The notes below the pieces were generated by a model. It had not been told where the DNA came from and did not search any database. It saw only the letters and a program-made list of their open reading frames with translations. The position numbers and the translations under genes were made by a program. Shown here in pieces: positions 10,001 through 16,887 of a stretch of DNA of 34,036 nucleotides (position 1 is its first letter; the number at the start of each line of letters is the position of its first letter). This stretch comes from an uncultured Opitutia bacterium (GTDB lineage: Bacteria > Verrucomicrobiota > Verrucomicrobiia > Opitutales > Opitutaceae): assembly GCA_903820035.1 (NCBI GenBank), contig CAIJFT010000012.1:1-34036 (forward strand), read 5' to 3'.

Positions 10001-10483
10001 CTGCTTGGTGCCTTCGGTGCCGACTTCGAACTGGAAAATATCGTTGATGTCGACCGCCGCGGTATCGAGCAACTGCTGCTTCGTGATCACGGATACGGAC
10101 CCGGCGAGGTCCTCGAGTTTGGACGCGAGTCGGGTGCCGGAGAGCGTGCTCGAAGCCGAGTAACCGCGATCGGTGGCGGCGCTCACTTCAAACGGGGATA
10201 GCGCCACAACCTCCGCCTTGGAGTCGACGGCACGACCCGCCAACGCCGCCTTGGCTTCATCCGCCCGCATGGCGGCGACCTCCTCCGGATCAAGCCGGCC
10301 GTTCCGGTTCACGTCGTAACGGGCCAGAGCGCGCGCCGCCTGCGTTGGGCTGGCGACCGGAGAGGTCAGTTGAGCCGACACCGGGATCGGTGCGAGCAAC
10401 AGGCAGGCAAACGTCAAAATGAGCGTACGATACGGGGGAATCACGGGGAAATGATTTAGGGGGTAGAACGACCGCGGCAGCAT
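7067..10483 (-). CDS. TonB-dependent receptor with N-terminal EF-hand
   Basis: This is an outer-membrane receptor of about 1138 residues. From the ATG at 10483 it has a signal peptide (residues 1-37, cleavage after VSA). A canonical 12-residue EF-hand loop follows at 57-68 (Asp57, Asn59, Asn61, Gly62, Asp65, Glu68). Next come a TonB-box-like VVALSPFEVSA (about 82-92), a plug domain (TLSGTR, SVSVITKQQLLD, VRGPNSNLAG) and a large beta-barrel ending in Phe. The LSPFEVSA start and plug style are typical of the expanded receptor families in Opitutaceae. Such receptors import siderophores or glycans; the neighbouring rhamnose isomerase favours a sugar ligand, but this is inference. An upstream start at 10537 would add 18 residues before the signal peptide and is less likely. 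No clear Shine-Dalgarno is present. Confidence 0.93.
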   Translation of the reverse strand: MLPRSFYPLNHFPVIPPYRTLILTFACLLLAPIPVSAQLTSPVASPTQAARALARYDVNRNGRLDPEEVAAMRADEAKAALAGRAVDSKAEVVALSPFEVSAATDRGYSASSTLSGTRLASKLEDLAGSVSVITKQQLLDTAAVDINDIFQFEVGTEGTKQFTDPTSDGRGDYDNVTGNPTGANRIRGLAAANITSGGFAASSSIPIDTYNIDAIEIVRGPNSNLAGLSDAGGSVNLVTSRANLNRASTNLTARVDSYGGFRASMDANRPLIRDLLSLRFAAVYEEKGFIRKPATDRTNRQQLALAFRPFRTTTLTASAERFQQYASRANSLMPRENISYWRTQGMPTYNPLTQTFTVNGRPTTAVPITTMNGTLPAGLQLFGSSNVRNLEFIDAGQIQIFMRGGNPSNNATTPFQLTQSANFIETRPLWKIPATTDRAIYDWSDVNLAAPNYETNRAGIFNVKLEQNVARSGPHQLDLEVAWRREDQINYRRMFIAQQDGVGNTLVLDTNETLLDGRRNPFFLRPYIGGVNPQVTKRPNFTDQYRAQLAYQLDLRRRGDVFKWLGYHRLLGYGEYRMSIGAPSSLRFHDSVVSSPDLITSTAGNLTNSAGLLTYPVFYFGGTNAGVQGPNSGPINWTGTVNASIPTANGVGPAVWKTTPVTVDEIYFSLGNQKKKVRSAGLSLQSYLVNDQIIPTIGRRKDRVYTVDNYGTTLVDGFFDEVNLLNFGPNKKWRAGETETKGLVVVPFKGLSFVQNAANEGAGLARLLGQLVQGFRVHYNQSDSFQPADTAYNVFLEQLPNPQGKTKEYGFSLSLFDSRLYARVTHFETTQFHARTGIGTVATRAMAMDFDVPGQNLTFDLYTTATGWQQTQHPEYSLAQAQEAAAKQIGYSTDYIAGATGKTISDALDATAKGTEVELQFNPTRFWTLKVTGGQQVAMDDHVSLFIQEFIHQRLPYWTTVKDPDGNTWWTTRLGSTGVPRDYYTANIEAPLNLAITTQGKRKPQTREYTFKTTTNFQLAGVVPDHRWLKSMSVGGSYRWASKGAIGYYAAPADADGVVRRLDPDRPIFDQPVGNLDLLLTYSTRLFRNKVRTTFQLNVSNVTENGHLQGVAVNPDGKYWNYRIIDPRQFIFTTRFDF

Positions 10484-10809
10484 TGCACCGGGACGAAGAA
10501 ACGCGGCAAGGGGAAGTGGAGTGCCAAGTTCTGCCAAGGAAGTCTTCCCGTTCGATTTATGGTGTTCAGGCAGGGTTTGCGTTGGTCAGAACGCAGGGGA
10601 CCTTAGTCCAGTCGCGCGACCCGGAGTCAGCAGCGCTACGAGTGCGCTGGAGAAGCAAGGCCCGTTGGTTGGGTAAACGAGGCGGCACAGGTGGGTAATC
10701 CAACGGCAATTCGTACCGTTAGACCCGTTCACCAGCAGGGCAACCGCAGCCCTCGTCTGACAGTCTGGCATTGCCACGCCACCCCCAAAAAAAATCTCGC
10801 GACCAGAGA
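10484..10809. other. Upstream region of the TonB receptor gene
   Basis: This 326-base spacer lies between the receptor start and the end of lnt, both on the minus strand. It contains the lnt terminator at its right end and an AACGG/CCGTT inverted repeat at 10702-10720. I see no convincing gene or consensus promoter. A promoter for the receptor gene must lie here because lnt is separately terminated. Confidence 0.5.
10702..10720. promoter_or_regulatory. Possible operator: AACGG-N9-CCGTT
   Basis: A perfect 5-bp inverted repeat with a 9-base spacer stands about 220 bases upstream of the receptor start. On the minus strand a further AACGG occurs a few bases before it as a direct repeat. It could bind a dimeric regulator, but short repeats like this arise by chance. 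Confidence 0.2.
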
Positions 10810-10810
10810 T
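10786..10810 (-). terminator. Intrinsic terminator of lnt
   Basis: Read on the minus strand, ATCTC (10810-10806) pairs with GAGAT (10798-10794) across a 7-base loop and is followed by a run of eight T (10794-10787). The stem begins at the lnt stop codon itself, so the gene and its terminator overlap by a base. Confidence 0.7.
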
Positions 10811-12471
10811 CAGGCAGCGGGGGCCGCTACGCGCCCCGCGGACTCGCTCATTTTGAGCGCTGCCACCCCGAACATCATCAGCCCCGCCGACACGAGAACG
10901 AACCAGTCGCCGTACTCGGTATAGACGCTGTTCTGTTCCACCCACCGCATGTCACGCGTCACTTCGATGATCCGCACGCCACGAAAGTAAATGGTGCCGC
11001 TGCTGTTCGTCGCCACCGAGCGCACGGCGCCAAATTCGTCGATCCAGCCGCTCCACCCCCCGTTGCCGACGCGCAATACCGGGCGACGGGTCTCGACCGC
11101 CCGAAGCACCGAATGCGCGGCGTGCTGATAAGCCGCGCCGCCTTCGCCAAACCACCCGTTGTTGGTCACGACGGTCAAAACACTGGCCCCACCCAAAGCG
11201 CTGAGCCGGGCAAGTTGCGGGTAAATATCTTCGTAGCAGATGAGCGGACCGGTCACGACCATCTGGTCACGGATCGGCACCAGGAGCGGCGATGAATCTT
11301 CGCCGCGGGCAAAATCGCCGCCGATCGGGACAAACTTGCCGAGCCAGCCAAGCAGGGGACGCAAAGGGACAAATTCACCGAAGGGCACGAGTTGGCGTTT
11401 CGCATAATAACGTTCGGACACGCCATCACTCGGCGTAACGAGGAACGTGCCGTTGAACCAACGCTCATCCGCCGTCTGCGGTTTCTCGATCGCGATCGAA
11501 CCAAGTAACAAGGGCACACCGGCGCGCTTGACCAACCGCTCGACCCACGCCTTGACCATCGGATCGCCGCGTACCGCCAACGGGGTAACGGCTTCCGGCC
11601 AGATAATCAGATCCGGGCGGGCGGCAGCCGCCTCCAGCGTTAAATTCTCCAACGTGGCCAAAATTTCCGGCGCCTTCGCCTCATCCCACTTCACCGTTTG
11701 GGGGATGTAGGGCTGCACTAACGCGACCTTTGCGAGCGGACGGGCGTACCCCCGTCGGTTGAACGCCTCCGTAAATTGGACGCAGACGCACGCCAACAGG
11801 AGAAACAGTGCGAGGAAAAACTCCTGACTGCGTTTGTTGAGTCCCGAAACATTTTCCCGGAAGAGACGATGGGCGTAAGCAGCAAATCCCAAGTTCATCA
11901 TCACAAGCACAAACGAGGTCCCGTAGGCCCCAGTGTAAGAGGCGATCTGGAGGATGCTCGAACGCTCCCATTGGCTGGCCGCGAGCGGGAGCCACGGAAA
12001 TCCACCAAGCAACCAGGTACGCGACCACTCTATCATGACCCACGCCCCGGCTAGACCCAGAACGGCGAGAAGCCGGGTGGGCGCGGGCCTACCGATCAAC
12101 CGCGGCATGGTCCAGGCGACAGCAAGGTACCAAACTCCCACCCAAGTCCCTATAAACGGCCCAAGCAAAAGGAGTCCGGGCCAAGTTACATGGTGTAGCC
12201 AGCTCAGGAGGATCGTCCAAGTGACACCTTGAGCCGCCAACATCGTCCAAACGTAAGTCTTAAACTGCGGCCTCGTGTAGGCCCAGAATATCCCGGGGAC
12301 GAGCATCGCGTAGGCGAACTCCGGCGCCTTAAACGGCGGAAACGAAGCAACCCCCAGCACCACCGAAAGTGCAAAAACCGCAATCGCGGCCAAAACTTCG
12401 CGATGCCGTTGCACAAACGTCGGGCAAGGCTCGTAGGGATCATTCGGCGGGAGGTCGGTGGCAGTAGACAC
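10810..12471 (-). CDS. lnt: Apolipoprotein N-acyltransferase
   Basis: This inner-membrane enzyme adds the third acyl chain to the N-terminal Cys of lipoproteins, the last step of lipoprotein maturation. The N-terminal half has about six hydrophobic segments, then a periplasmic nitrilase-type domain and a final membrane helix near the C-terminus. The catalytic triad motifs are clear: Glu in IIWPEAVTPL, Lys in YAKRQLVPFGEFVP and Cys in VTGPLICYEDIYP, with the NNGWFGE loop following. The GTG at 12471 (553 residues) is chosen because the longer frame to 12516 would start at a TTG inside a palindromic element. No Shine-Dalgarno is visible for either. It is divergent from the HIT gene and is followed directly by its own terminator. 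The TPR lipoprotein at 2271 is a plausible client. Confidence 0.93.
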   Translation of the reverse strand: MSTATDLPPNDPYEPCPTFVQRHREVLAAIAVFALSVVLGVASFPPFKAPEFAYAMLVPGIFWAYTRPQFKTYVWTMLAAQGVTWTILLSWLHHVTWPGLLLLGPFIGTWVGVWYLAVAWTMPRLIGRPAPTRLLAVLGLAGAWVMIEWSRTWLLGGFPWLPLAASQWERSSILQIASYTGAYGTSFVLVMMNLGFAAYAHRLFRENVSGLNKRSQEFFLALFLLLACVCVQFTEAFNRRGYARPLAKVALVQPYIPQTVKWDEAKAPEILATLENLTLEAAAARPDLIIWPEAVTPLAVRGDPMVKAWVERLVKRAGVPLLLGSIAIEKPQTADERWFNGTFLVTPSDGVSERYYAKRQLVPFGEFVPLRPLLGWLGKFVPIGGDFARGEDSSPLLVPIRDQMVVTGPLICYEDIYPQLARLSALGGASVLTVVTNNGWFGEGGAAYQHAAHSVLRAVETRRPVLRVGNGGWSGWIDEFGAVRSVATNSSGTIYFRGVRIIEVTRDMRWVEQNSVYTEYGDWFVLVSAGLMMFGVAALKMSESAGRVAAPAA

Positions 12472-12489
12472 GCGGAGTAAGTCAGCGAG

Positions 12490-12529
12490 GTAGCCTGAGG
12501 TCGCCGTCGCCTGCAAGCAGGCAGGCTAC
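12490..12529. repeat. REP-like palindromic intergenic element
   Basis: An outer inverted pair GTAGCCTG (12490-12497) and CAGGCTAC (12522-12529) encloses a second, nearly perfect hairpin GCCTGC-AA-GCAGGC (12509-12522). Together they make a compact imperfect palindrome in the divergent lnt/HIT spacer. The architecture resembles REP/BIME-type dispersed elements. Only one copy is seen in this window, so its repeated nature is not shown here. Confidence 0.5.
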
Positions 12530-12577
12530 GGTAATTTCGCCGTGGCATGGACCGTTAAAAGCTACACGCTGCACCTC

Positions 12578-13003
12578 ATGACCACCCTCCCCGACTGCCT
12601 TTACTGCCGAAAGGATAAGCGCCTGCAGGATCTGATGATTGAAATCGCGCCTTTGGCATTTTCGACCCTGTATCTATTTAAAGAACAGTCCCACCCGGGG
12701 CGCTGCGTCGTGGCCTACCGGGCGCACGTGAACGAACTGTTTGAGTTGGATGGCGCCGAGCTGGTCGGATTTACCCGCGATGTCGCAACGGCAGCCCGGG
12801 CAATCAAGGCCGCGTTCAACCCGAACAAGATCAACTACGGCGCATATTCCGACAAGTTGCCACACCTGCATATGCACCTCGTCCCTAAATACCAGGGCGG
12901 GGTCAGCTGGGGTGCGCCGTTTGAGATGATGCCGGCCGACAAGAAGCTCCTTACCGAGACGGATTACACCGCGATGATCGCGTTAATAAACGCGAAGCTT
13001 TGA
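12578..13003 (+). CDS. HIT-family nucleotide-binding protein
   Basis: The 141-residue protein carries the histidine triad HLHMH at residues 96-100, followed by LVPKYQGG. This is the active site of HIT hydrolases and transferases, which act on nucleoside phosphoramidates, dinucleoside polyphosphates or similar bonds. A CLYC motif near residue 7 followed by a basic stretch may form a small zinc site, as in some HIT branches. The ATG at 12578 is chosen over the GTG at 12542 because homology-like sequence begins at DCLYC. The exact substrate cannot be read from sequence. It is divergent from lnt and convergent with the small zinc-ribbon gene. Confidence 0.88.
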   Translation: MTTLPDCLYCRKDKRLQDLMIEIAPLAFSTLYLFKEQSHPGRCVVAYRAHVNELFELDGAELVGFTRDVATAARAIKAAFNPNKINYGAYSDKLPHLHMHLVPKYQGGVSWGAPFEMMPADKKLLTETDYTAMIALINAKL

Positions 13004-13036
13004 GCCTCACCCGTTCAGCTCCCGTCCTGGGGTAAA

Positions 13037-13264
13037 TCAGAATCTGAGGCGCACGTTGGCGTGCGCGCACTGCGGGCACGCGCAGGTTTCCATGCCAACT
13101 GGAGCCGAGTAGAGTGTATCGCACCGGATGCAATGGAAAGTGCCTTTTCGCCGCTCAAGTTCAAACGCGCGATGGTCACGGTGATCGTAATAGAGCCAGA
13201 GCCCGAGAAAAACCACGGCGACGAGCACGCAATAAATCACAGCGGCGGTGGTGAGTTCGAACAT
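13037..13264 (-). CDS. Small membrane-anchored zinc-ribbon protein
   Basis: This 75-residue protein has one membrane helix at about residues 6-25, then a charged stretch (YYDHRDHR...ERRK), then two CxxC pairs: Cys45/Cys48 and Cys63/Cys66. The pattern predicts a single N-terminal anchor with a cytoplasmic zinc ribbon. The function is unknown. It lies just downstream of the terminator of the ribosomal operon on the same strand, so it needs its own promoter or readthrough. The coding call rests on the coherent TM-plus-zinc-ribbon layout and on its fit in the space between the HIT gene and rplQ. Confidence 0.72.
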   Translation of the reverse strand: MFELTTAAVIYCVLVAVVFLGLWLYYDHRDHRAFELERRKGTFHCIRCDTLYSAPVGMETCACPQCAHANVRLRF

Positions 13265-13333
13265 CGAACGTTATGCTGGGCGCCAGTCGGCGTTGGCCGC
13301 AAACCAGTTCTCGGCGCCACCCCAACGTTATCG

Positions 13334-13366
13334 CAAAAAAAACGCACCGGCGCTAGCCGGTGCGTT
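13334..13366 (-). terminator. Terminator of the str-S10-spc-alpha run
   Basis: On the minus strand a 10-bp perfect stem AACGCACCGG/CCGGTGCGTT (13357-13366 with 13341-13350, loop 13351-13356) runs into a T-tract (plus-strand A-run 13335-13342). It lies 40 bases after the rplQ stop and is a strong rho-independent terminator. Confidence 0.92.
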
Positions 13367-13405
13367 GAGAGAGAGGCGAAGGTTAATAAACCTCCGACAC
13401 GTAGC

Positions 13406-13912
13406 TTAGCTCTTCGCTTCGCTTTCGGCCTTGGGGGCCTCAGCGGCGGGAGCGGCTTCAGCTGAAGCGGCCTTGGCCTTCTTGCCCTTTGCAGACTTCT
13501 TACCCTTCGACTTCTTGTAGCCGGGGTCGTCGGCCTTCACGAATTCGATGAGCGCAAGTTCCGCGGCATCACTCTGGCGCTGGGCGCCGAGCTTGTAAAT
13601 GCGGGTATAACCCCCGCTACGGTTCACGAACTCCTTGTAAAGTTCGTTGAACAACTTGGTGATCGCATCCTCGTTGCGTACGTCCGCGAGCGCGAGACGA
13701 CGAAGATGGATGGCATCCTTCTTTTCGGTCTTGGCCGCAGCCTGCTTGGCCTTGGTGATGATCTTCTCGATGAAGGGACGAAGGGCCTTGGCCTTCGTCA
13801 GGGTGGTCTGGATACGACCGTGCTCGATCAAAGAAGCGCCCATGTTGGACAACATGGCAGCGCGATGCTCGCGGGTGACGCCCAAAGAGGCGTGGTGTTT
13901 ATTATGACGCAT
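13406..13912 (-). CDS. rplQ: 50S ribosomal protein L17 with long C-terminal tail
   Basis: L17 (bL17) lies near the polypeptide exit region of the large subunit. The conserved start MRHNKHHASLG and the REHR, LIEHGRIQTT and KALRPFIEK motifs are present. The ATG at 13912 is used rather than the upstream frame start at 13945, since L17 begins at MRH. The protein is 168 residues against about 120-130 in most bacteria. The extra 40 residues (129-168) are a Lys block followed by an Ala/Glu/Pro-rich acidic tail, predicted to be disordered. It is the last gene of the operon. A spacer of about 170 bases separates it from rpoA and may contain an internal promoter. Confidence 0.97.
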   Translation of the reverse strand: MRHNKHHASLGVTREHRAAMLSNMGASLIEHGRIQTTLTKAKALRPFIEKIITKAKQAAAKTEKKDAIHLRRLALADVRNEDAITKLFNELYKEFVNRSGGYTRIYKLGAQRQSDAAELALIEFVKADDPGYKKSKGKKSAKGKKAKAASAEAAPAAEAPKAESEAKS

Positions 13913-13991
13913 GGTATTTTTCGATTTTTGGCTCCCGATCGGCAATCCGGTCGCAGCGTTGGGCGGCAGCGGACGGCGCGAGCGCCAATGC

Positions 13992-14021
13992 TAAATATGG
14001 GGTGGCAGAGTCTAATAACAA
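13992..14021 (-). promoter_or_regulatory. Candidate internal promoter for rplQ
   Basis: On the minus strand TTGTTA (14021-14016) and TATTTA (13997-13992) are separated by 18 bases in the unusually long rpoA-rplQ spacer. They match four of six bases of the sigma-70 consensus in each box. The spacing is acceptable, but this is a weak sequence-only call. Confidence 0.3.
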
Positions 14022-14079
14022 ACCGGCGGGGTCCTTGGCGCAGCGCGCCGCGAACTCCGCCGATCGAAATTCACTCGTA

Positions 14080-15081
14080 TTAGGCTTCTTTCTTGGTGTC
14101 GAGGAGGCGCTCGTCGAACTTCATGCCGAGCGAAAGGCCGAGGGCTTCGAGCTTCTCCTTGATCTCGTTCAGCGACTTCTTGCCGAAGTTGCGATACTTG
14201 AGCATCTCCTGCTCGGTCTTCATGGCGAGTTCGCCGACCGTTGTGATGTTCGCGTTATTGAGGCAGTTGGCGGCGCGAACCGACAGTTCAATTTCGTTAA
14301 CCGACATGTTGAGAAGCTTGCGGAGCTTGTTCTGCTCTTCGCTAACCTCGGACTGTTGGTTCTCGAACTCATAGGCTTCCTCACTGACGCGATCGAAGAC
14401 ATCGAGATGATGCTTGAGGATCGAGGCGGCCTGCTTGAGGGAATCGTCGGGCGTGATACGACCGTCGGTCCAAATCTCAATGATCAGCTTGTCGTAGTCG
14501 GTAATCTGACCGACACGGGTCGCTTCAACCGCGTACTTCACAAGGCGAACCGGGGAGAAGAGCGAATCAATCGGAATGACCCCAATGGCCTGTTCTTCTT
14601 TCTTATTGGCTTCACCCGGGTAATATCCACGGCCGGTCTTGATCTCGATTTCAGCCTCGAAGGACCGCTTGTGATCGAGCGTGCAGATGACTTGGTCGGG
14701 GTTGACGATCTGGATGTTCGCGTCGGCCTGAATGTCGGCCGCCGTGACAGCACCCGCCTTGGAGGCACGGATGAGGAGCGTAATCGCCTCGCGCTTCTGC
14801 GAAACAATCAAGACCTTCTTGAGGTTGAGAACGATGTCGGTGACGTCCTCAACTACACCGTCGATCGACTGGAACTCATGGTTCACGCCATCAATCTTGA
14901 TGGAAGAAATCGCGGCGCCCTCGATGGAACTCAAAAGCACGCGGCGGAGCGAATTGCCAACCGTGTGGCCATAACCCGCTTCGAAGGGTTCAGCGATGAA
15001 TTTGGCGTAGGTAGGCGTAGCGCCTTCCTCAACCTTGGTGAGCTTGCTGGGCAGTTCGAACTTTCCGAGACGTTTTGGCAT
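14080..15081 (-). CDS. rpoA: RNA polymerase alpha subunit
   Basis: The 333-residue alpha subunit dimerises to start RNA polymerase assembly and contacts UP elements and activators. The N-terminal assembly domain (residues about 10-235) has the conserved FAKFIAEPFEAGYGHTVGNSLRR-like region and the GYYPGE loop. The C-terminal DNA-binding domain (about 250-320) shows the LSVRAANCLNNANI and GKKSLNEIKEKL helices. Length is normal. It lies between rpsD and rplQ as in the standard alpha operon. No Shine-Dalgarno is visible. Confidence 0.98.
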   Translation of the reverse strand: MPKRLGKFELPSKLTKVEEGATPTYAKFIAEPFEAGYGHTVGNSLRRVLLSSIEGAAISSIKIDGVNHEFQSIDGVVEDVTDIVLNLKKVLIVSQKREAITLLIRASKAGAVTAADIQADANIQIVNPDQVICTLDHKRSFEAEIEIKTGRGYYPGEANKKEEQAIGVIPIDSLFSPVRLVKYAVEATRVGQITDYDKLIIEIWTDGRITPDDSLKQAASILKHHLDVFDRVSEEAYEFENQQSEVSEEQNKLRKLLNMSVNEIELSVRAANCLNNANITTVGELAMKTEQEMLKYRNFGKKSLNEIKEKLEALGLSLGMKFDERLLDTKKEA

Positions 15082-15138
15082 GGCTGGGTAGTTCTGACGT
15101 TAAGCAGTAATTGTTGGATGGATGCGGCAGTATCGCGC

Positions 15139-15750
15139 TTAGAAGCGCGAATAGAACTCAACGATGAGCTGCTCGTTGATTTCTTGGGTCATCTCTTCGC
15201 GGGTCGGGAGACGCACGATGGTGGCTTTGAACGTTTCCGCGTTCATCGTGAGCCAACCGGGGACATTACGAATGCGACTCTCCTCGAGACAACGGGTGGC
15301 CAGCTGGCGTGAAGCCGGAGTGTTCTTCACTTCGATTTCGTCGCCTGGCTGCACATTATAACTCGCGATGTCGACCTTGTGGCCGTTGATACGAATATGC
15401 CCGTGGTTTACGAACTGGCGGGCAGCTGCCCGGCTCTTGGCAAGCCCGAGCAAGTAGATGGTGCTATCCAGACGGGTTTCGAGGAGCTGCAGGAAGCGCT
15501 CGCCGGTGACGCCACGCTCACGCTTCGCAATTTCGAAAACTCGACGGAACTGGCGCTCAAGCAAACCGTAAATATAGCGGAGCTTCTGCTTCTCATTTAA
15601 GCCGACGGCGTATTCGGATACTTTGCGGCGAAGCTTCGGGCCATGCTGGCCAGGAGGATAGCCGCGACGTTCGAAGGCCTTGCCGGAGCCAAGCAGGTGC
15701 TGACCAAAGCGGCGGCTGATGCGGGTGGTGGGGCCGGTATAACGAGCCAT
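15139..15750 (-). CDS. rpsD: 30S ribosomal protein S4
   Basis: The 203-residue protein is a primary 16S rRNA binder that nucleates assembly of the small-subunit body. The start MARYTGP, the KLRRKVSEYAVGLNEKQKLR region and the S4 domain (RLDSTIYLLGLAKSRAAARQFVNHGHIRINGHKV) are clear. The N-terminus lacks zinc-binding cysteines, so this is the zinc-free form. In the alpha operon of many bacteria S4 is the translational repressor; whether this holds here is not shown. It lies between rpsK and rpoA, and no Shine-Dalgarno is seen. Confidence 0.98.
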   Translation of the reverse strand: MARYTGPTTRISRRFGQHLLGSGKAFERRGYPPGQHGPKLRRKVSEYAVGLNEKQKLRYIYGLLERQFRRVFEIAKRERGVTGERFLQLLETRLDSTIYLLGLAKSRAAARQFVNHGHIRINGHKVDIASYNVQPGDEIEVKNTPASRQLATRCLEESRIRNVPGWLTMNAETFKATIVRLPTREEMTQEINEQLIVEFYSRF

Positions 15751-15795
15751 TGTAGTAAAGTGCTAGAATTAAAGAGGTCGAGTGGTCCGTACGCG

Positions 15796-16446
15796 TTAGA
15801 CGCGGCGGCGTTTACGTGGGCGGCAACCGTTGTGGGGAATCGGCGTAACATCGACGATCGAGACGATCTCGAGGCCAATCGCCTGCAGGGCACGGATCGC
15901 TGAGTCCCGGCCGAGGCCAGGACCGGAAACGCGAATAATAATATCCTTCAAGCCGTGGGACATCGCATTGCGTGCAGCATCCTGAGCAACAACTTGAGCG
16001 GCATAAGCCGTGGACTTACGCGAGCCGCGGAAGTTACACTTGCCGGCGGACGACCACGCAATCACTGCCCCCTTCTGGTCTGTGATCGAAACGATCGTGT
16101 TATTAAAGGAAGCGAGTACATTGGCGACGCCAGAAGTGACATTCTTAGACCCCTTGGCCTTACGAACCTTGATAGCTCCCAACTCCTCCTTCAGGAGCTC
16201 TTCAGCAGTCGGTTGCTTGGCGACACCATGCACCATCTCGACCGGTTTCTGCTCGGCGGCAGGTGTGGGAGATGTAGCACCGGCAGGGGCGACGACGGCG
16301 GTAGGTGCGGCGCCCTCAGGGGCGCCCTTTGCGGCAGTAGCTTTAGAGCCCTTGGCCTTCTTTTCGGCAGGGGCTGCAGCGGCCACGCCTTCAACAGCGG
16401 GCTTCGCGGGCTTTTCTTTCTTCGGAGCGGACTTTTCTTCGGCCAT
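15796..16446 (-). CDS. rpsK: 30S ribosomal protein S11 with 92-residue N-terminal extension
   Basis: The C-terminal 124 residues are typical S11, a platform protein near the mRNA exit: [40 protein letters not shown], and the basic end CRPRKRRRV. Before this comes a 92-residue stretch very rich in Ala, Pro, Lys and Glu, almost without aromatic residues and predicted to be disordered. Usual S11 is about 125-130 residues, so the protein is nearly doubled. The ATG at 16446 is supported because the extension stays open in the same frame and starts 12 bases after the rpsM stop, where a gene start is expected. A downstream Met (residue 71) is the only shorter ATG. Confidence 0.95.
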   Translation of the reverse strand: MAEEKSAPKKEKPAKPAVEGVAAAAPAEKKAKGSKATAAKGAPEGAAPTAVVAPAGATSPTPAAEQKPVEMVHGVAKQPTAEELLKEELGAIKVRKAKGSKNVTSGVANVLASFNNTIVSITDQKGAVIAWSSAGKCNFRGSRKSTAYAAQVVAQDAARNAMSHGLKDIIIRVSGPGLGRDSAIRALQAIGLEIVSIVDVTPIPHNGCRPRKRRRV

Positions 16447-16458
16447 GAGGGAAAAAGG

Positions 16459-16842
16459 TTAAGCGGTTTCTTTAGCTTTGCTGACACCAACGGTCTTGCG
16501 GGGGCCCTTACGGGTACGAGCATTGGTGCTCGTGCGCTGACCGCGGACCGGAAGGCTGCGGCGATGACGGATACCTCGATAGCAGTTGATCGCTTGGAGG
16601 CGCTTCAAGTTGCCGGCGATTTCGCGGCGGAGGTCGCCCTCAAGGACCCACTTGTGCTCAGTGATCAGGTGAAGGATCTTATTGAGTTGCTCCTCGGTGA
16701 GGTCCTGAGCCCGCATATCAGGATTCAGGCCCGCTTCTTTAACGAGCAAATCGGCCCGCGTGGGACCGATGCCGTTGATGTAACGGAGGGAATACGCGAC
16801 TTTTTTCTTCGCGGGGATGTCGACGCCAAGGAGACGAGGCAT
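16459..16842 (-). CDS. rpsM: 30S ribosomal protein S13
   Basis: The 127-residue head protein forms intersubunit bridges and contacts P-site tRNA through its basic tail. The start [15 protein letters not shown], the helix-two-turn-helix region [13 protein letters not shown] and the motif [16 protein letters not shown] are diagnostic. The protein ends in a basic, Lys-rich tail. It follows map directly. In most genomes infA and/or rpmJ lie between map or secY and rpsM, but only 45 bases separate the genes here, so both are absent from this position. Confidence 0.98.
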   Translation of the reverse strand: MPRLLGVDIPAKKKVAYSLRYINGIGPTRADLLVKEAGLNPDMRAQDLTEEQLNKILHLITEHKWVLEGDLRREIAGNLKRLQAINCYRGIRHRRSLPVRGQRTSTNARTRKGPRKTVGVSKAKETA

Positions 16843-16887
16843 GGTGTTTGTTCTAGTTGAGAGTTGGTTAGTGAGATTTAAAGAATA

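Noticed and set aside
8780-10201. 473-residue plus-strand frame
   Set aside because: It is antisense to the TonB-dependent receptor, whose plug and barrel motifs are clear.
14002-15312. 436-residue plus-strand frame
   Set aside because: It is antisense to rpoA and the end of rpsD; the composition is rich in Leu/Asp/Glu/Arg as expected for an antisense shadow.
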